From assembly GCA_022493055.1 (NCBI GenBank), contig CP092781.1, positions 1,488,001 through 1,552,000 on the forward strand: a stretch of DNA of 64,000 bases. Direction: 5' to 3'. The position numbers and the translations under genes were made by a program. Source of the stretch: Staphylococcus roterodami. Lineage in GTDB: Bacteria; Bacillota; Bacilli; Staphylococcales; Staphylococcaceae. The notes under the pieces are model-generated. The model was not told the origin of the DNA and made no database searches. It saw only the letters and a list, made by a program, of their open reading frames with translations. Positions 19,071 to 28,656 of this stretch are shown one piece after another; the first letter of the stretch is position 1; every line of letters starts with the position of its first letter.

Positions 19071-19122
19071 AAAAACAGTAGTATGTTAAATTTCTTCATA
19101 AAATCAACTTACTGCTGTTTTT
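19071..19122. terminator. Terminator downstream of the aldo/keto reductase gene
   Basis: AAAAACAGTAGTATGTT pairs imperfectly with AACTTACTGCTGTTTTT (19106-19122). It is preceded by GGCTGGGTCATAAC, which resembles the remnants of the dispersed repeat family found elsewhere in the window. Confidence 0.7.
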
Positions 19123-19183
19123 CTATTTATATAATTCTAGATGATATACTTTCAGTTGGATGACTTACAACATCATATTTAAA

Positions 19184-19432
19184 CTAAAACATCTTTTTAT
19201 ATTTTACTTCACTTTCCGTTTCCGCATTGTTTTCAATTATTTGCACACCCATCACATTTCCTTGTAGTACGAGCAGTTTAAATTTTTCACAAATATAATA
19301 TAATGTACTGTCTGAAATTTGGTCTGCAGAAATATCGCCTAAAATATCCAGCACTGTAAATTCTTCAAAAACTGGTAGTTGTTCCGCATATCGTACACAA
19401 AGTCTTACCACACTCTCCGATTGACAGTTCAT
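19184..19432 (-). CDS. Conserved hypothetical protein, 82 residues
   Basis: Small acidic soluble protein starting MNCQSESVVRLCVRYAEQLP. It has no transmembrane segment and no recognisable domain; two Cys are near the start and one is central (YYICEKF). GGTGGG lies six bases before the ATG at 19432, supporting this start over one two codons upstream. It follows the SDR gene by 15 bp on the same strand and is probably cotranscribed. I do not recognise the function. Confidence 0.6.
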   Translation of the reverse strand: MNCQSESVVRLCVRYAEQLPVFEEFTVLDILGDISADQISDSTLYYICEKFKLLVLQGNVMGVQIIENNAETESEVKYKKMF

Positions 19433-19447
19433 TACCATCCCACCTAT

Positions 19448-20203
19448 TTATGCTTTATTTTTAAATAATTTAGGAAAACATCGTTCAAAAAATCTAGGCG
19501 CAATTTGATACATTTTCAACGCATGATGCATCCATTTAGGCCGATTAATTTCTAATCGTTTTGTTTTAATGCCATAAATGATATCTTCTGCAAGAGTGTC
19601 AGCATTTAGCATTATTTTACCCATCTTTTTAGCATACTTCATCGATGGATCAGCTTTTTGATGAAAAGGTGTATCAATCGGGCCAACATTAACCGTCATG
19701 ATATGTAAGTTTGGTGACTCTAGCCTTAAAGCATTCATTAATGCATAAAAACCTGCTTTCGATGCCCCATAATGTGCAGCATTTGCTTGAGTAGTAAATG
19801 CTGCTTGGCTTGAAATACCTACAATATGAGCGTTAGTTGTTAAAAAAGGTCTCAAAATAGTATATAAAACATTAAAACTAATTAAATTAAGCTGATAAGT
19901 TTCAATCATTTCTGCAACACTATGTTCTGAAATAGATTTAAAATAACCTAAACCTGCACTATAAATGAAACCATCGAATGATGTATTATCTTCAAATTTC
20001 AGTGCCTGTATCGATTTCATATCATTTAAGTCACAAGGAATAACATTTATAGTTTTCCCGATTTCCTGTTCAAAGATTCTAGTTGCTTTATCAACATCAC
20101 GTACCAACAATGTTACACGCACTTTATTAACAAGTAACTTACGGACGATAGATAAACCAAGTCCACTTGTTCCTCCAGTTACTATAAAATGTTGTCCTTT
20201 CAT
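19448..20203 (-). CDS. Short-chain dehydrogenase/reductase
   Basis: 251-residue SDR. It has the cofactor loop TGGTSGLGLS (TGxxxGxG), DGFIYSAGLGY (NNAG-like), the catalytic Ser in GISSQAAF, YxxxK as YGASKAG, and PIDTPF. The frame extends 42 codons upstream with a hydrophobic, non-family sequence; AAGGAAGG before the ATG at 20203 marks the real start. The C-terminal Lys/Arg-rich end resembles SDRs associated with membrane lipids, but no substrate can be named. Confidence 0.87.
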   Translation of the reverse strand: MKGQHFIVTGGTSGLGLSIVRKLLVNKVRVTLLVRDVDKATRIFEQEIGKTINVIPCDLNDMKSIQALKFEDNTSFDGFIYSAGLGYFKSISEHSVAEMIETYQLNLISFNVLYTILRPFLTTNAHIVGISSQAAFTTQANAAHYGASKAGFYALMNALRLESPNLHIMTVNVGPIDTPFHQKADPSMKYAKKMGKIMLNADTLAEDIIYGIKTKRLEINRPKWMHHALKMYQIAPRFFERCFPKLFKNKA

Positions 20204-20282
20204 CTTCTGACCTTCCTTTTTACACAAACAATCAAATGAATCGCGATATATCGTTTTACTCAAACGAGACAAGTTGATTATC

Positions 20283-20311
20283 TTCCTTATTATATATACA
20301 ATAATAAGGAA
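20283..20311. promoter_or_regulatory. Long palindrome between the SDR gene and proC
   Basis: A perfect 10-bp inverted repeat, TTCCTTATTA and TAATAAGGAA, is separated by 9 bases. It sits in the divergent promoter region, 41 bases before proC. It has the look of a dimeric repressor site; I do not recognise the regulator. Confidence 0.45.
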
Positions 20312-20351
20312 ATATAACACACAAATCAAAAACTAAAGGGATGTGACGTTA

Positions 20352-21164
20352 ATGAAACTCGTATTTTATGGAGCAGGAAATATGGCACAAGCTATATTTA
20401 CAGGTATTATTAACTCAAGCAACTTAGATGCCAATGATATACATTTAACAAATAAATCAAATGAACAAGCCTTAAAAGCATTTGCCGAAAAACTAGGTGT
20501 TAACTATAGTTACGATGATGCAACATTATTGAAAGATGCTGATTATGTATTTTTGGGCACAAAACCTCATGACTTTGATACTTTAGCAACACGAATTAAA
20601 CCTCATATTACTAAAGACAATTGTTTTATCTCGATTATGGCAGGTATTCCGATTGATTATATTAAACAGCAATTAGAATGTAAGAATCCAGTTGCTAGAA
20701 TTATGCCCAATACTAATGCACAAGTTGGTCATTCAGTTACTGGTATTAGCTTTTCTAATAACTTTGATCCTAAGTCAAAAGATGAAATTAATGATTTAGT
20801 TAAAGCGTTTGGCTCAGTCATTGAAGTGTCAGAAGATCACTTACATCAAGTAACTGCCATTACAGGAAGCGGTCCAGCATTTTTATATCATGTATTCGAA
20901 CAATATGTTAAAGCTGGGACTAAACTTGGACTAGAAAAAGAACAAGTCGAAGAATCCATACGCAACCTTATTATAGGTACAAGTAAGATGATTGAACGTT
21001 CAGATTTAAGTATGGCTCAATTAAGAAAGAATATAACTTCTAAAGGTGGAACGACACAAGCTGGACTAGATACTCTTTCACAATACGATTTAGTGTCAAT
21101 TTTCGAAGATTGCCTAAATGCTGCAGTAGAACGAAGCATTGAATTATCAAATATCGAAGATTAA
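20352..21164 (+). CDS. proC: ProC, pyrroline-5-carboxylate reductase
   Basis: Last enzyme of proline biosynthesis: NAD(P)H reduction of pyrroline-5-carboxylate to proline. 270 residues with the Rossmann loop FYGAGNMAQAI, GTKPHDFD, the family signature ITGSGPAFLYHVFEQ and TSKGGTTQAGLDTL. The ATG at 20352 begins at the Rossmann fold; a GTG three codons upstream lies too close to the ribosome-binding site. Confidence 0.94.
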   Translation: MKLVFYGAGNMAQAIFTGIINSSNLDANDIHLTNKSNEQALKAFAEKLGVNYSYDDATLLKDADYVFLGTKPHDFDTLATRIKPHITKDNCFISIMAGIPIDYIKQQLECKNPVARIMPNTNAQVGHSVTGISFSNNFDPKSKDEINDLVKAFGSVIEVSEDHLHQVTAITGSGPAFLYHVFEQYVKAGTKLGLEKEQVEESIRNLIIGTSKMIERSDLSMAQLRKNITSKGGTTQAGLDTLSQYDLVSIFEDCLNAAVERSIELSNIED

Positions 21165-21174
21165 TAAATAAACA

Positions 21175-21223
21175 AACCCGACGAACAAGTGTTATTTATG
21201 AAACATACTTGTATAGTCGGGTT
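21175..21223. terminator. Bidirectional terminator between proC and rnz
   Basis: Stem AACCCGAC...ACAAGT / ACTTGT...GTCGGGTT with small internal mismatches, between convergent genes. A and T tracts lie on either side. Confidence 0.85.
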
Positions 21224-21275
21224 ATTTATTTGAATAAATTTGTTATTAAGTTTTAACACCAAAATAAAAATGAAA

Positions 21276-22196
21276 CTAAATTTTAAAGCTATCAAAATCT
21301 TTTACAAAACTAAAATTTGGTGTAGCTTCACTTTGTATTAATGTTTGATAAATTTCATTAATATCTTCCATATTATAGCGATTGCTCAAATGTGTAATCA
21401 ATGTTCGCTTTACATTTGCTTCTTTTATCAATGCAAATACATCTTCAATATGGCTATGATGATAGTTGTTGGCCAAATGCTTTTCACCATCTATATAAGT
21501 TGCTTCATGTACCATCACATCAGCATCTTGTGAAATCAATCGTTCATTAGCACACGGCTTTGTGTCACCAAATATCGCCACTATTGGCCCTTGCTTAGAA
21601 GCGCCTCGAAAATCTTGTGATTGATAAACTTGACCATTATGTTCAAATGTATCTTGTGATTTAACTTCTTGATACTTCGGACCCGGTTCAAGACCAATTT
21701 GCTTCAAAGCTTCAACATTGATTGTGCCTGTCGTTTCTGGTGAAACAACTCTATAACCATATGAAGGAATTCCATGGTTAAGTAGATGTGCTTCTACAGT
21801 AAAACCTTCATGATGATAAGTTAAATGCTCATCGATTTCAATATATGTAATTGGATAATTTAAATGTGACTCAGATAGTTTCAATGACATTTCTACATAA
21901 GCTTTAATACCTTTCGGCCCTACTAAAGTTAGTGGCTTTTGTTCTCCGCCTTGAAATGAACGACTGGAAAGTAAACCAGGCAAACCGAAGATATGATCGC
22001 CGTGCATATGCGTTATAAAAATATGTGTCACTTTTCCTAATTTAATTGCATGATGTAAAATTTGGTGCTGTGTACCTTCACCAACGTCGAAAAGCCATAT
22101 GGAATTGGAATATGGTTCTAAATTTAATGCGATTGCTTGTGTATTTCTTTCTTTAGTTGGCAAACCTGCACTCGTTCCAAAAAATGTAACTTCCAT
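21276..22196 (-). CDS. rnz: RNase Z (tRNA 3' endonuclease)
   Basis: 306-residue metallo-beta-lactamase-fold nuclease that trims 3' trailers of tRNA precursors lacking encoded CCA. The zinc motif [13 protein letters not shown] (HxHxDH) is present; other ligands are in GDTKPC and THLSNRY. The N-terminal [14 protein letters not shown] is typical of RNase Z. A GAGGGG-type site precedes the start. It is divergent from zwf. Confidence 0.95.
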   Translation of the reverse strand: MEVTFFGTSAGLPTKERNTQAIALNLEPYSNSIWLFDVGEGTQHQILHHAIKLGKVTHIFITHMHGDHIFGLPGLLSSRSFQGGEQKPLTLVGPKGIKAYVEMSLKLSESHLNYPITYIEIDEHLTYHHEGFTVEAHLLNHGIPSYGYRVVSPETTGTINVEALKQIGLEPGPKYQEVKSQDTFEHNGQVYQSQDFRGASKQGPIVAIFGDTKPCANERLISQDADVMVHEATYIDGEKHLANNYHHSHIEDVFALIKEANVKRTLITHLSNRYNMEDINEIYQTLIQSEATPNFSFVKDFDSFKI

Positions 22197-22509
22197 ATAT
22201 GCCCCTCCTTTTCTTCAATTCATTTTATCATAAAATTTGTATCAATTTAGTTTTAATTTATTCTTTAATCAAATTCTGTTAAAAATTCTACCTTACATAC
22301 TAAATTTTCAAAGTTAAATGTAGACATAACTATATAAATTTTGATAATTACGTTATACTAAACATTAATAAGTATCACATTTTGAATGATACATTTAGTG
22401 ATAATTAATTTTAAGTTAGCTAATACAGTCGAGCATATTGTATGACCTACTTAATGTATTATCTTATAATAATAAATCATATATCTAATTAAGAATTGAG
22501 GTTTTAATC
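22197..22509. promoter_or_regulatory. Divergent promoter region of rnz and zwf
   Basis: 313 AT-rich bases. TATAAT at 22465-22470, 40 bases before the zwf start, is a likely -10, but no good -35 is at standard spacing. GTATCA-N9-TGATAC at 22372-22392 is a small inverted repeat that could be an operator. No small gene was found. Confidence 0.4.
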
Positions 22510-23994
22510 TTGAGTACTAAAAACAAACACATCCCATGTTTAATCACAATATTTGGTGCAACAGGTGATTTAAGTCATCGTAAGTTGTTTCCATCAATAT
22601 TCCATCTCTACCAACAAGACAATTTAGATGAACATATTGCCATCATCGGTATTGGACGTCGTGACATTACTAATGATGATTTCCGTAATCAAGTAAAATC
22701 ATCAATTCAAAAGCACGTAAAAGATACACACAAAATTGACGCGTTTATGGAACATGTCTTCTATCATAGACATGATGTAAGTAACGAAGAAAGTTACCAA
22801 GAATTATTAGAATTCAGTAATGAACTTGATAGCAAATTCAAATTGAATGGCAATCGCTTATTCTACTTAGCTATGGCTCCGCAATTCTTCGGTGTCATTT
22901 CAGATTATTTAAAATCATCTGGCTTAACAGATACAAATGGATTTAAACGTCTAGTTATTGAAAAGCCATTCGGTAGTGATTTAAAATCGGCAGAAGCATT
23001 AAACAATCAAATTCGTAAGTCATTTAAAGAAGAAGAAATTTATCGTATTGACCATTACTTAGGTAAAGACATGGTTCAAAACATTGAAGTGTTACGTTTT
23101 GCCAATGCAATGTTCGAACCCCTTTGGAACAATAAGTATATTTCAAACATTCAAGTTACATCTTCTGAAATATTAGGCGTTGAAGATCGCGGTGGTTATT
23201 ATGAATCTAGTGGCGCGTTAAAAGACATGGTTCAAAACCACATGTTACAAATGGTTGCATTATTAGCTATGGAAGCTCCAATTAGTTTAAATAGTGAAGA
23301 TATCCGAGCTGAAAAAGTTAAAGTGCTTAAATCACTTCGTCACTTCCAATCAGAAGATGTTAAAAAGAACTTTGTGCGTGGACAATATGGAGAAGGTTAT
23401 ATTGATGGTAAAAAAGTTAAAGCATACCGTGATGAAGATCGTGTTGCTGACGATTCAAATACGCCTACTTTTGTATCAGGCAAGTTAACAATTGATAACT
23501 TTAGATGGGCTGGCGTACCATTCTATATTCGTACTGGTAAACGTATGAAATCTAAAACAATTCAAGTTGTTGTTGAATTTAAAGAAGTACCAATGAACTT
23601 ATACTATGAAACTGATAAACTGTTAGATTCAAATCTATTAGTAATCAATATTCAGCCAAACGAAGGTGTTTCTTTACATTTAAACGCTAAGAAAAATACA
23701 CAAGGTATCGAGACTGAACCTGTTCAATTATCATATTCCATGAGCGCCCAAGATAAAATGAATACTGTAGATGCATATGAAAACCTACTATTCGATTGTC
23801 TAAAAGGTGATGCGACTAACTTTACACATTGGGAAGAGTTAAAATCAACATGGAAATTTGTAGATGCTATTCAAGATGAATGGAATATGGTAGACCCAGA
23901 GTTCCCTAACTATGAATCAGGTACTAATGGTCCATTAGAAAGTGATTTATTACTTGCTCGTGATGGTAACCACTGGTGGGACGATATTCAATAA
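22510..23994 (+). CDS. zwf: Zwf, glucose-6-phosphate 1-dehydrogenase
   Basis: 494-residue enzyme that oxidises glucose 6-phosphate and makes NADPH, entering the oxidative pentose phosphate pathway. The cofactor loop is IFGATGDLSHRKL and the active-site signature RIDHYLGKDMVQN, with its conserved His and Lys. The start is TTG, eight bases after GAGG, giving the usual N-terminus. The next pathway enzyme but one, gnd, is encoded 8 kb away on the other strand. Confidence 0.96.
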   Translation: MSTKNKHIPCLITIFGATGDLSHRKLFPSIFHLYQQDNLDEHIAIIGIGRRDITNDDFRNQVKSSIQKHVKDTHKIDAFMEHVFYHRHDVSNEESYQELLEFSNELDSKFKLNGNRLFYLAMAPQFFGVISDYLKSSGLTDTNGFKRLVIEKPFGSDLKSAEALNNQIRKSFKEEEIYRIDHYLGKDMVQNIEVLRFANAMFEPLWNNKYISNIQVTSSEILGVEDRGGYYESSGALKDMVQNHMLQMVALLAMEAPISLNSEDIRAEKVKVLKSLRHFQSEDVKKNFVRGQYGEGYIDGKKVKAYRDEDRVADDSNTPTFVSGKLTIDNFRWAGVPFYIRTGKRMKSKTIQVVVEFKEVPMNLYYETDKLLDSNLLVINIQPNEGVSLHLNAKKNTQGIETEPVQLSYSMSAQDKMNTVDAYENLLFDCLKGDATNFTHWEELKSTWKFVDAIQDEWNMVDPEFPNYESGTNGPLESDLLLARDGNHWWDDIQ

Positions 23995-24030
23995 TTAAAT
24001 TTATACGCACATATTAAATATAAATAAATG

Positions 24031-24086
24031 AGCGAATGACAAGCATTGATTACTATTCAAGTAAATCTTTGGTTCTATCATTCGCT
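24031..24086 (+). terminator. zwf terminator
   Basis: AGCGAATGA / TCATTCGCT stem with a 38-base loop, followed by seven T. Confidence 0.85.
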
Positions 24087-24223
24087 TTTTTTCTAGACTA
24101 TACTGAATAAGTATTTTTTAAACTGCACCAAACTATTTTAATAATCACCGAACAAATGGGTGTATATTTATTAGAAATAATGTAGAATAAAAATTAATGA
24201 TTGAATTAATTGGAGTGAAAGTT

Positions 24224-25090
24224 TTGGACGTTATCAAGCAAATACAACAGGCAATTGTTTATATTGAAGATCGTTTATTAGAGCCTTTCAATTTGCAAGA
24301 ATTAAGTGATTACGTTGGTCTTTCGCCATACCATCTTGATCAATCATTTAAAATGATTGTCGGCTTATCTCCAGAAGCTTATGCCCGAGCACGCAAAATG
24401 ACGCTCGCTGCAAATGATGTGATTAATGGTGCTACACGACTTGTAGATATCGCTAAAAAATATCACTATGCAAATTCAAATGATTTTGCAAATGATTTTA
24501 GTGATTTTCATGGCGTATCACCTATTCAAGCTTCTACTAAAAAAGATGAATTACAAATTCAAGAGCGATTATATATCAAGTTATCAACTACTGAGAGAGC
24601 ACCCTATCCATATAGATTAGAAGAGACAGATGATATTTCATTGGTTGGATATGCAAGATTTATAGACACTAAGTATTTGTCACATCCTTTTAATGTTCCG
24701 GATTTTTTAGAAGACTTGCTCATTGATGGTAAAATTAAAGAGTTACGACGATATAATGATGTCAGTCCATTTGAATTGTTCGTCATTAGTTGTCCTCTTG
24801 AAAATGGTTTAGAAATATTTGTAGGTGTTCCAAGTGAACGTTATCCAGCACACTTAGAAAGTAGATTTTTACCTGGCAAACATTGCGCGAAATTCAATTT
24901 ACAAGGTGAAATTGATTATGCTACAAATGAAGCATGGTATTATATTGAATCAAGTTTGCAGTTAACACTTCCATATGAAAGAAATGATTTATATGTAGAA
25001 GTATATCCTCTCGATATTTCATTTAATGACCCATTCACTAAAATTCAGCTTTGGATTCCTGTTAAACTGAGTCCTTATGACGAAGACTAA
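24224..25090 (+). CDS. AraC-family transcriptional regulator with effector-binding domain
   Basis: 288-residue regulator. An N-terminal AraC/XylS double helix-turn-helix (about 1-110) contains LEPFNLQELSDYVGLSPYHL and SNDFANDFSDFHGVSP. It is followed by a GyrI-like/Rob-type small-molecule-binding domain. I prefer the TTG start at 24224, since GGAGTGAAAGTT directly precedes it; an ATG at 24197 reads nine extra residues overlapping this site. The ligand and targets are unknown. It is convergent with malA. Confidence 0.82.
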   Translation: MDVIKQIQQAIVYIEDRLLEPFNLQELSDYVGLSPYHLDQSFKMIVGLSPEAYARARKMTLAANDVINGATRLVDIAKKYHYANSNDFANDFSDFHGVSPIQASTKKDELQIQERLYIKLSTTERAPYPYRLEETDDISLVGYARFIDTKYLSHPFNVPDFLEDLLIDGKIKELRRYNDVSPFELFVISCPLENGLEIFVGVPSERYPAHLESRFLPGKHCAKFNLQGEIDYATNEAWYYIESSLQLTLPYERNDLYVEVYPLDISFNDPFTKIQLWIPVKLSPYDED

Positions 25091-25105
25091 AATGATAAAA
25101 CAAAG

Positions 25106-25157
25106 CCCCCTAATACATCTATAGACTCTATAAATGTCCTTAGATTGTATTAAGGGG
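25106..25157. terminator. Bidirectional terminator between the AraC gene and malA
   Basis: CCCCTAATACA (25107-25117) pairs with TGTATTAAGGGG (25146-25157) with one unpaired base, between the two convergent genes. Confidence 0.8.
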
Positions 25158-25163
25158 TATTTT

Positions 25164-25189
25164 AATGCGTTAATTTAATGCGTTAATTT
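25164..25189. repeat. Tandem 13-bp repeat across the malA stop
   Basis: AATGCGTTAATTT occurs twice in succession, with the malA stop codon inside the second copy. It looks like a slippage duplication. Confidence 0.85.
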
Positions 25190-26832
25190 AATTCGATAAC
25201 ACATGCTTCATATGCACGTAAATTTTTTAAATTAACTTTGGCATCATAATTACATAATTTCACTTCTCCATGACTTAAATCAAATGGTACATCTAATTCA
25301 GCTTCGTGGTCAGTAAGATTGCCTACAATAAGAACTTGCTTTTCATGTAGTGTTCTCGTGTAAGCGAAGACTTGTGAGTTTTCAGCATCTACTAAATCGA
25401 ATTGACCATAGATATACACATCGTCAGATTTTCTTAATTGTATTAAATCTTTATAAAATTGCAAAATTGAATGGTTATCTTCTAATTGTTGTGCAACATT
25501 GATAGTTTTATAATTCGGATTCACTGGGAACCACGGTTCACCATTTGTAAATCCGCCATTGGACGTATCATCCCATTGCATAGGTGTGCGAGAATTATCT
25601 CGATTCTCATCTTTATATTTCGCAAGTAAAGCGTCTACGTCACCACCTCGAGATTTCACAATTTGATAGTCATTTTTAACAGCAACATCGTTAAACGTTT
25701 CAATACTTTCAAATGGATAATTCGTCATACCTATTTCTTGTCCCTGATAAATGAACGGTGTACCTTGTTGTAAGAAGTAAACAGCTGCATGACTTGTTGC
25801 TGATTCATACCAATACTTGTCATCGTCACCCCACGTCGATACACGTCTAGGTTGGTCATGATTTTCAATAAATAGCGCATTCCATCCTTTATTTTCAAGT
25901 TGTTTTTGCCATCTATTTAATACAGATTTATATGAATTTACATCAAAATGAGAATCACCACTATTCCACAGTCCCAAATGTTCAAATTGGAATATCATAT
26001 TAAATTTACCATTTTCTTCCCCGACCCAGTCATCAGCATCATCAGGGCTTACACCATTCGCTTCACCAACAGTCATAATGTCATACTTACTTAATGAGCG
26101 TTCTTTCATCTCTTGTAACCAAGTTTGAATACCTGGTTGATTCATATCTACATCAAATGCCGGCGCATACGTTTTACCTTCAGGCACAGGTAAATCTCCC
26201 GCTTCAAACGTCTTCTTAATATGTGTAATTGCATCTACTCTAAATCCATCTATTCCCTTGTCAAACCACCAGTTCATCATTTCAAATACAGCATCTCTAA
26301 CTTCAGGATTAGCCCAATTCAAGTCAGGTTGTTTTTTACTAAATAAATGGAAATAATATTGCTCAGTATTAGCATCATATTCCCACGTTGAGCCATTAAA
26401 AATACTTTCCCAGTTGTTTGGTTCTGAACCATCTGCTTTTGGATCTTGCCAAATATACCAATCTCGCTTTGGGTTATCTTTACTTGATCTAGATTCGATG
26501 AACCAAGGATGTTCATCAGACGTATGATTTACAACTAAGTCTAAAATAAGTTTCATACCACTATCATGAACACCTTTTAACAAACGATTGAAGTCTTCCA
26601 TCGTGCCAAATTCGTCCATAATTTCTTTATAATCACTAATATCATAACCATTATCATCATTTGGTGACTTAAACATTGGACTTAACCAAATCACATCAAT
26701 CCCTAAGTCTTTTAGGTAATCCAATTTTTCAATCATTCCTGGCAGATCACCAATTCCATCATGATTACTATCATTAAAGCTTCTTGGATATACTTGATAT
26801 GCTACCGCTTCTTTCCACCATTGTTTCTTCAT
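25183..26832 (-). CDS. malA: MalA, alpha-glucosidase (GH13 oligo-1,6-glucosidase type)
   Basis: 549-residue cytoplasmic glycoside hydrolase that cleaves maltose and related alpha-glucosides to glucose. The GH13 conserved regions are visible: DLVVNHTSDEHPWF, GFRVDAITHI with the nucleophile Asp, VGEANG with the acid/base Glu, and FIENHDQPR with the stabilising Asp. The N-terminal KQWWKEAVAYQVYPRSF is typical. It follows malR by 15 bp, so MalR probably regulates it. Confidence 0.94.
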   Translation of the reverse strand: MKKQWWKEAVAYQVYPRSFNDSNHDGIGDLPGMIEKLDYLKDLGIDVIWLSPMFKSPNDDNGYDISDYKEIMDEFGTMEDFNRLLKGVHDSGMKLILDLVVNHTSDEHPWFIESRSSKDNPKRDWYIWQDPKADGSEPNNWESIFNGSTWEYDANTEQYYFHLFSKKQPDLNWANPEVRDAVFEMMNWWFDKGIDGFRVDAITHIKKTFEAGDLPVPEGKTYAPAFDVDMNQPGIQTWLQEMKERSLSKYDIMTVGEANGVSPDDADDWVGEENGKFNMIFQFEHLGLWNSGDSHFDVNSYKSVLNRWQKQLENKGWNALFIENHDQPRRVSTWGDDDKYWYESATSHAAVYFLQQGTPFIYQGQEIGMTNYPFESIETFNDVAVKNDYQIVKSRGGDVDALLAKYKDENRDNSRTPMQWDDTSNGGFTNGEPWFPVNPNYKTINVAQQLEDNHSILQFYKDLIQLRKSDDVYIYGQFDLVDAENSQVFAYTRTLHEKQVLIVGNLTDHEAELDVPFDLSHGEVKLCNYDAKVNLKNLRAYEACVIELN

Positions 26833-26847
26833 TTTAAAACTCCTTTG

Positions 26848-27867
26848 CTATAGTTGTGTAGATTTTCTAATTTTTAATTCTGTATCTATAATGACCAGTT
26901 CAACGATATTCTGCTTTTTATTTTTTAATATCTCTAAAATGGCAGATCCAGCTTGTTGACCCAGCATTCTAGGCTTGATATCAATACTCGTTTGAGGTGG
27001 TGACGCAATTTCAGTTAAATAAGAATCATTGAACGTTGCTGTCATCACATCATTCGGTATTTCAATATTAAGTTCATATAGCACACTTAAAATCGCTAAA
27101 TGTAACATGGCATCTAATGAAATAATTGCCTGTTTTGTCTTCGGATTTTGAAATTTTGCTTGTTTCCCTTTTAAAAAACTTAAAATAGATTCCCTATCAC
27201 TATTCGTTTCAATAATTTGATAATCCAGATTAAATTGTGAGGCAACCGTTTCAAATCCTTGAATCCTATCTTTCGAAACTTCAAAATCGCCTTTTTCTGT
27301 AATAAATATTAATTCATCTACACCTTGTTCAATAACATGTCGTGTCAAATTTTCAGAAGCTAAAATATTATCATTATCTATGTGTGTAAATTGATGATCT
27401 ATATCCGATGTAGGCTTACCAATCACAATAAATGGCATACTTTCATCAATTAACATTTGCTTAATCGGATCATTCTCTTTTGAATAGAGCAGTATAAACG
27501 CATCAACCATTCGTTGTTTAATCATTTTATAAACTTCATCCATTAAATCGTTCATATTATTTGAGACTGTCGTTTGGGTACCATAGCCATGTTGATTACA
27601 CGTTTCAGAAATTCCTAATAATACATTTATATAGAATGGATTCAGTCGAATAGGCTCCTCAGACCCTTTTAACACTAAACCAATTTTATATGTTTGGTTT
27701 GTAATTAAAGTTCTAGCAGCAGTATTAGGAAAATAATTCAATTCTTCCATAACTTTCTTCACTTTTGAAATTGTCGCTTCGCTAATACGTTGATTTCCTT
27801 TTATAACTCTTGAAACAGTCGAAGGTGAAACACCCGCTTTTAGAGCAACATCTTTAATCGTAACCAT
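26848..27867 (-). CDS. malR: MalR, LacI-family maltose operon repressor
   Basis: 339-residue LacI/GalR repressor. The N-terminal HTH reads VTIKDVALKAGVSPSTVSRV with hinge FPNTAARTLITN; the rest is a periplasmic-binding-protein-like sensor domain. It lies directly upstream of malA in one operon. Two LacI-type palindromes upstream are likely sites for MalR or CcpA. Confidence 0.92.
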   Translation of the reverse strand: MVTIKDVALKAGVSPSTVSRVIKGNQRISEATISKVKKVMEELNYFPNTAARTLITNQTYKIGLVLKGSEEPIRLNPFYINVLLGISETCNQHGYGTQTTVSNNMNDLMDEVYKMIKQRMVDAFILLYSKENDPIKQMLIDESMPFIVIGKPTSDIDHQFTHIDNDNILASENLTRHVIEQGVDELIFITEKGDFEVSKDRIQGFETVASQFNLDYQIIETNSDRESILSFLKGKQAKFQNPKTKQAIISLDAMLHLAILSVLYELNIEIPNDVMTATFNDSYLTEIASPPQTSIDIKPRMLGQQAGSAILEILKNKKQNIVELVIIDTELKIRKSTQL

Positions 27868-27893
27868 TTAATCACCTCCTGTTTATCTCTGGT

Positions 27894-27910
27894 TTGGAAA
27901 ACGCTTCCAA
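27894..27910. promoter_or_regulatory. LacI-type operator, proximal to malR
   Basis: TTGGAAAACGCTTCCAA is a 6-bp inverted repeat around AACGC, 26 bases before the malR start. It lies downstream of the likely promoter and could block it. Confidence 0.55.
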
Positions 27911-27962
27911 TTCCTGTATAATATCAGTTTAGTCACACTTTCTAAAAAAGTCAAAAGATTTG

Positions 27963-27976
27963 TGCAAACGATTGCA
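27963..27976. promoter_or_regulatory. cre/LacI-type operator, distal to malR
   Basis: TGCAAACGATTGCA matches the cre pattern TGNAANCGNTNNCA at every defined base and is palindromic. It may bind CcpA, MalR or both. A TTGACT -35 for malR lies next to it on the minus strand. Confidence 0.6.
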
Positions 27977-28046
27977 TAAAACGGTAAAAATAAAACCTTC
28001 ATACTGAAATCCAATGCGAAAATCAATATAAAGGTTATTTATATAT

Positions 28047-28418
28047 TTAGTCACTAACAGCGAAATAGTTACCTTGGCCATCTTGGAAATTAAATACACG
28101 TTGACCATTCATTTCTACTATATCATGCCCAGTTAAACCTAAATCATTTAATTTTGAGTATAATGCATCAAAGTTTTTCTCTTTAAACATTAAAGATGGT
28201 GTTCCTAGGTTCACCTCCGGGCTATACTTTTCAATAAATTCTTTTGCCATAATCGTCAATGACGTTTCAGCATCTTTCGTAGGTGATACTTCAACTGCAA
28301 CATAGTTCTCAGCTAACGGTGTTTCACTTACAACAACAAACCCTAATGTTTCTGTCCAAAATGCTTTCGCTTTTTCAACATCATCAACATATAACATTAC
28401 TTGATTTAACTTCTCCAT
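28047..28418 (-). CDS. VOC-superfamily (glyoxalase/bleomycin resistance-like) protein
   Basis: 123-residue vicinal-oxygen-chelate fold protein: the first beta-alpha module MLYVDDVEKAKAFWTETLGF and a second ending FNFQDGQGNYFAVSD. Family members are metal-dependent isomerases, lyases or drug-binding proteins, so no substrate can be named. The start ATG has a moderate AGGTATTA site. A 179-bp region separates it from malR. Confidence 0.85.
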   Translation of the reverse strand: MEKLNQVMLYVDDVEKAKAFWTETLGFVVVSETPLAENYVAVEVSPTKDAETSLTIMAKEFIEKYSPEVNLGTPSLMFKEKNFDALYSKLNDLGLTGHDIVEMNGQRVFNFQDGQGNYFAVSD

Positions 28419-28656
28419 AAGTTAATACCTCTATTTCTCTATAATACAAGCTATCATAACACAGTAATTAAAGTATTACTTCACAAAATGCTTTTATATG
28501 AGATAGCTTTATAATAAAAGAAAACTTGCTTGCATTATTTTATTTAAAGCATCTGAGACATAAATCAGTGTTTTAGAATCTACAATGTTATATTAGCAGC
28601 AATTGACTGAATGAAAATGTTCTTTTAAAAAACTATTTCTGTTTCTAGATAACCTT

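Noticed and set aside
20204..20329. 42-residue hydrophobic extension of the SDR protein
   Set aside because: The ribosome-binding site and cofactor loop place the start at 20203; the extension overlaps the promoter palindrome.
25164..25189. CRISPR-like repeat
   Set aside because: Only two adjacent 13-bp copies without spacers and no cas genes.
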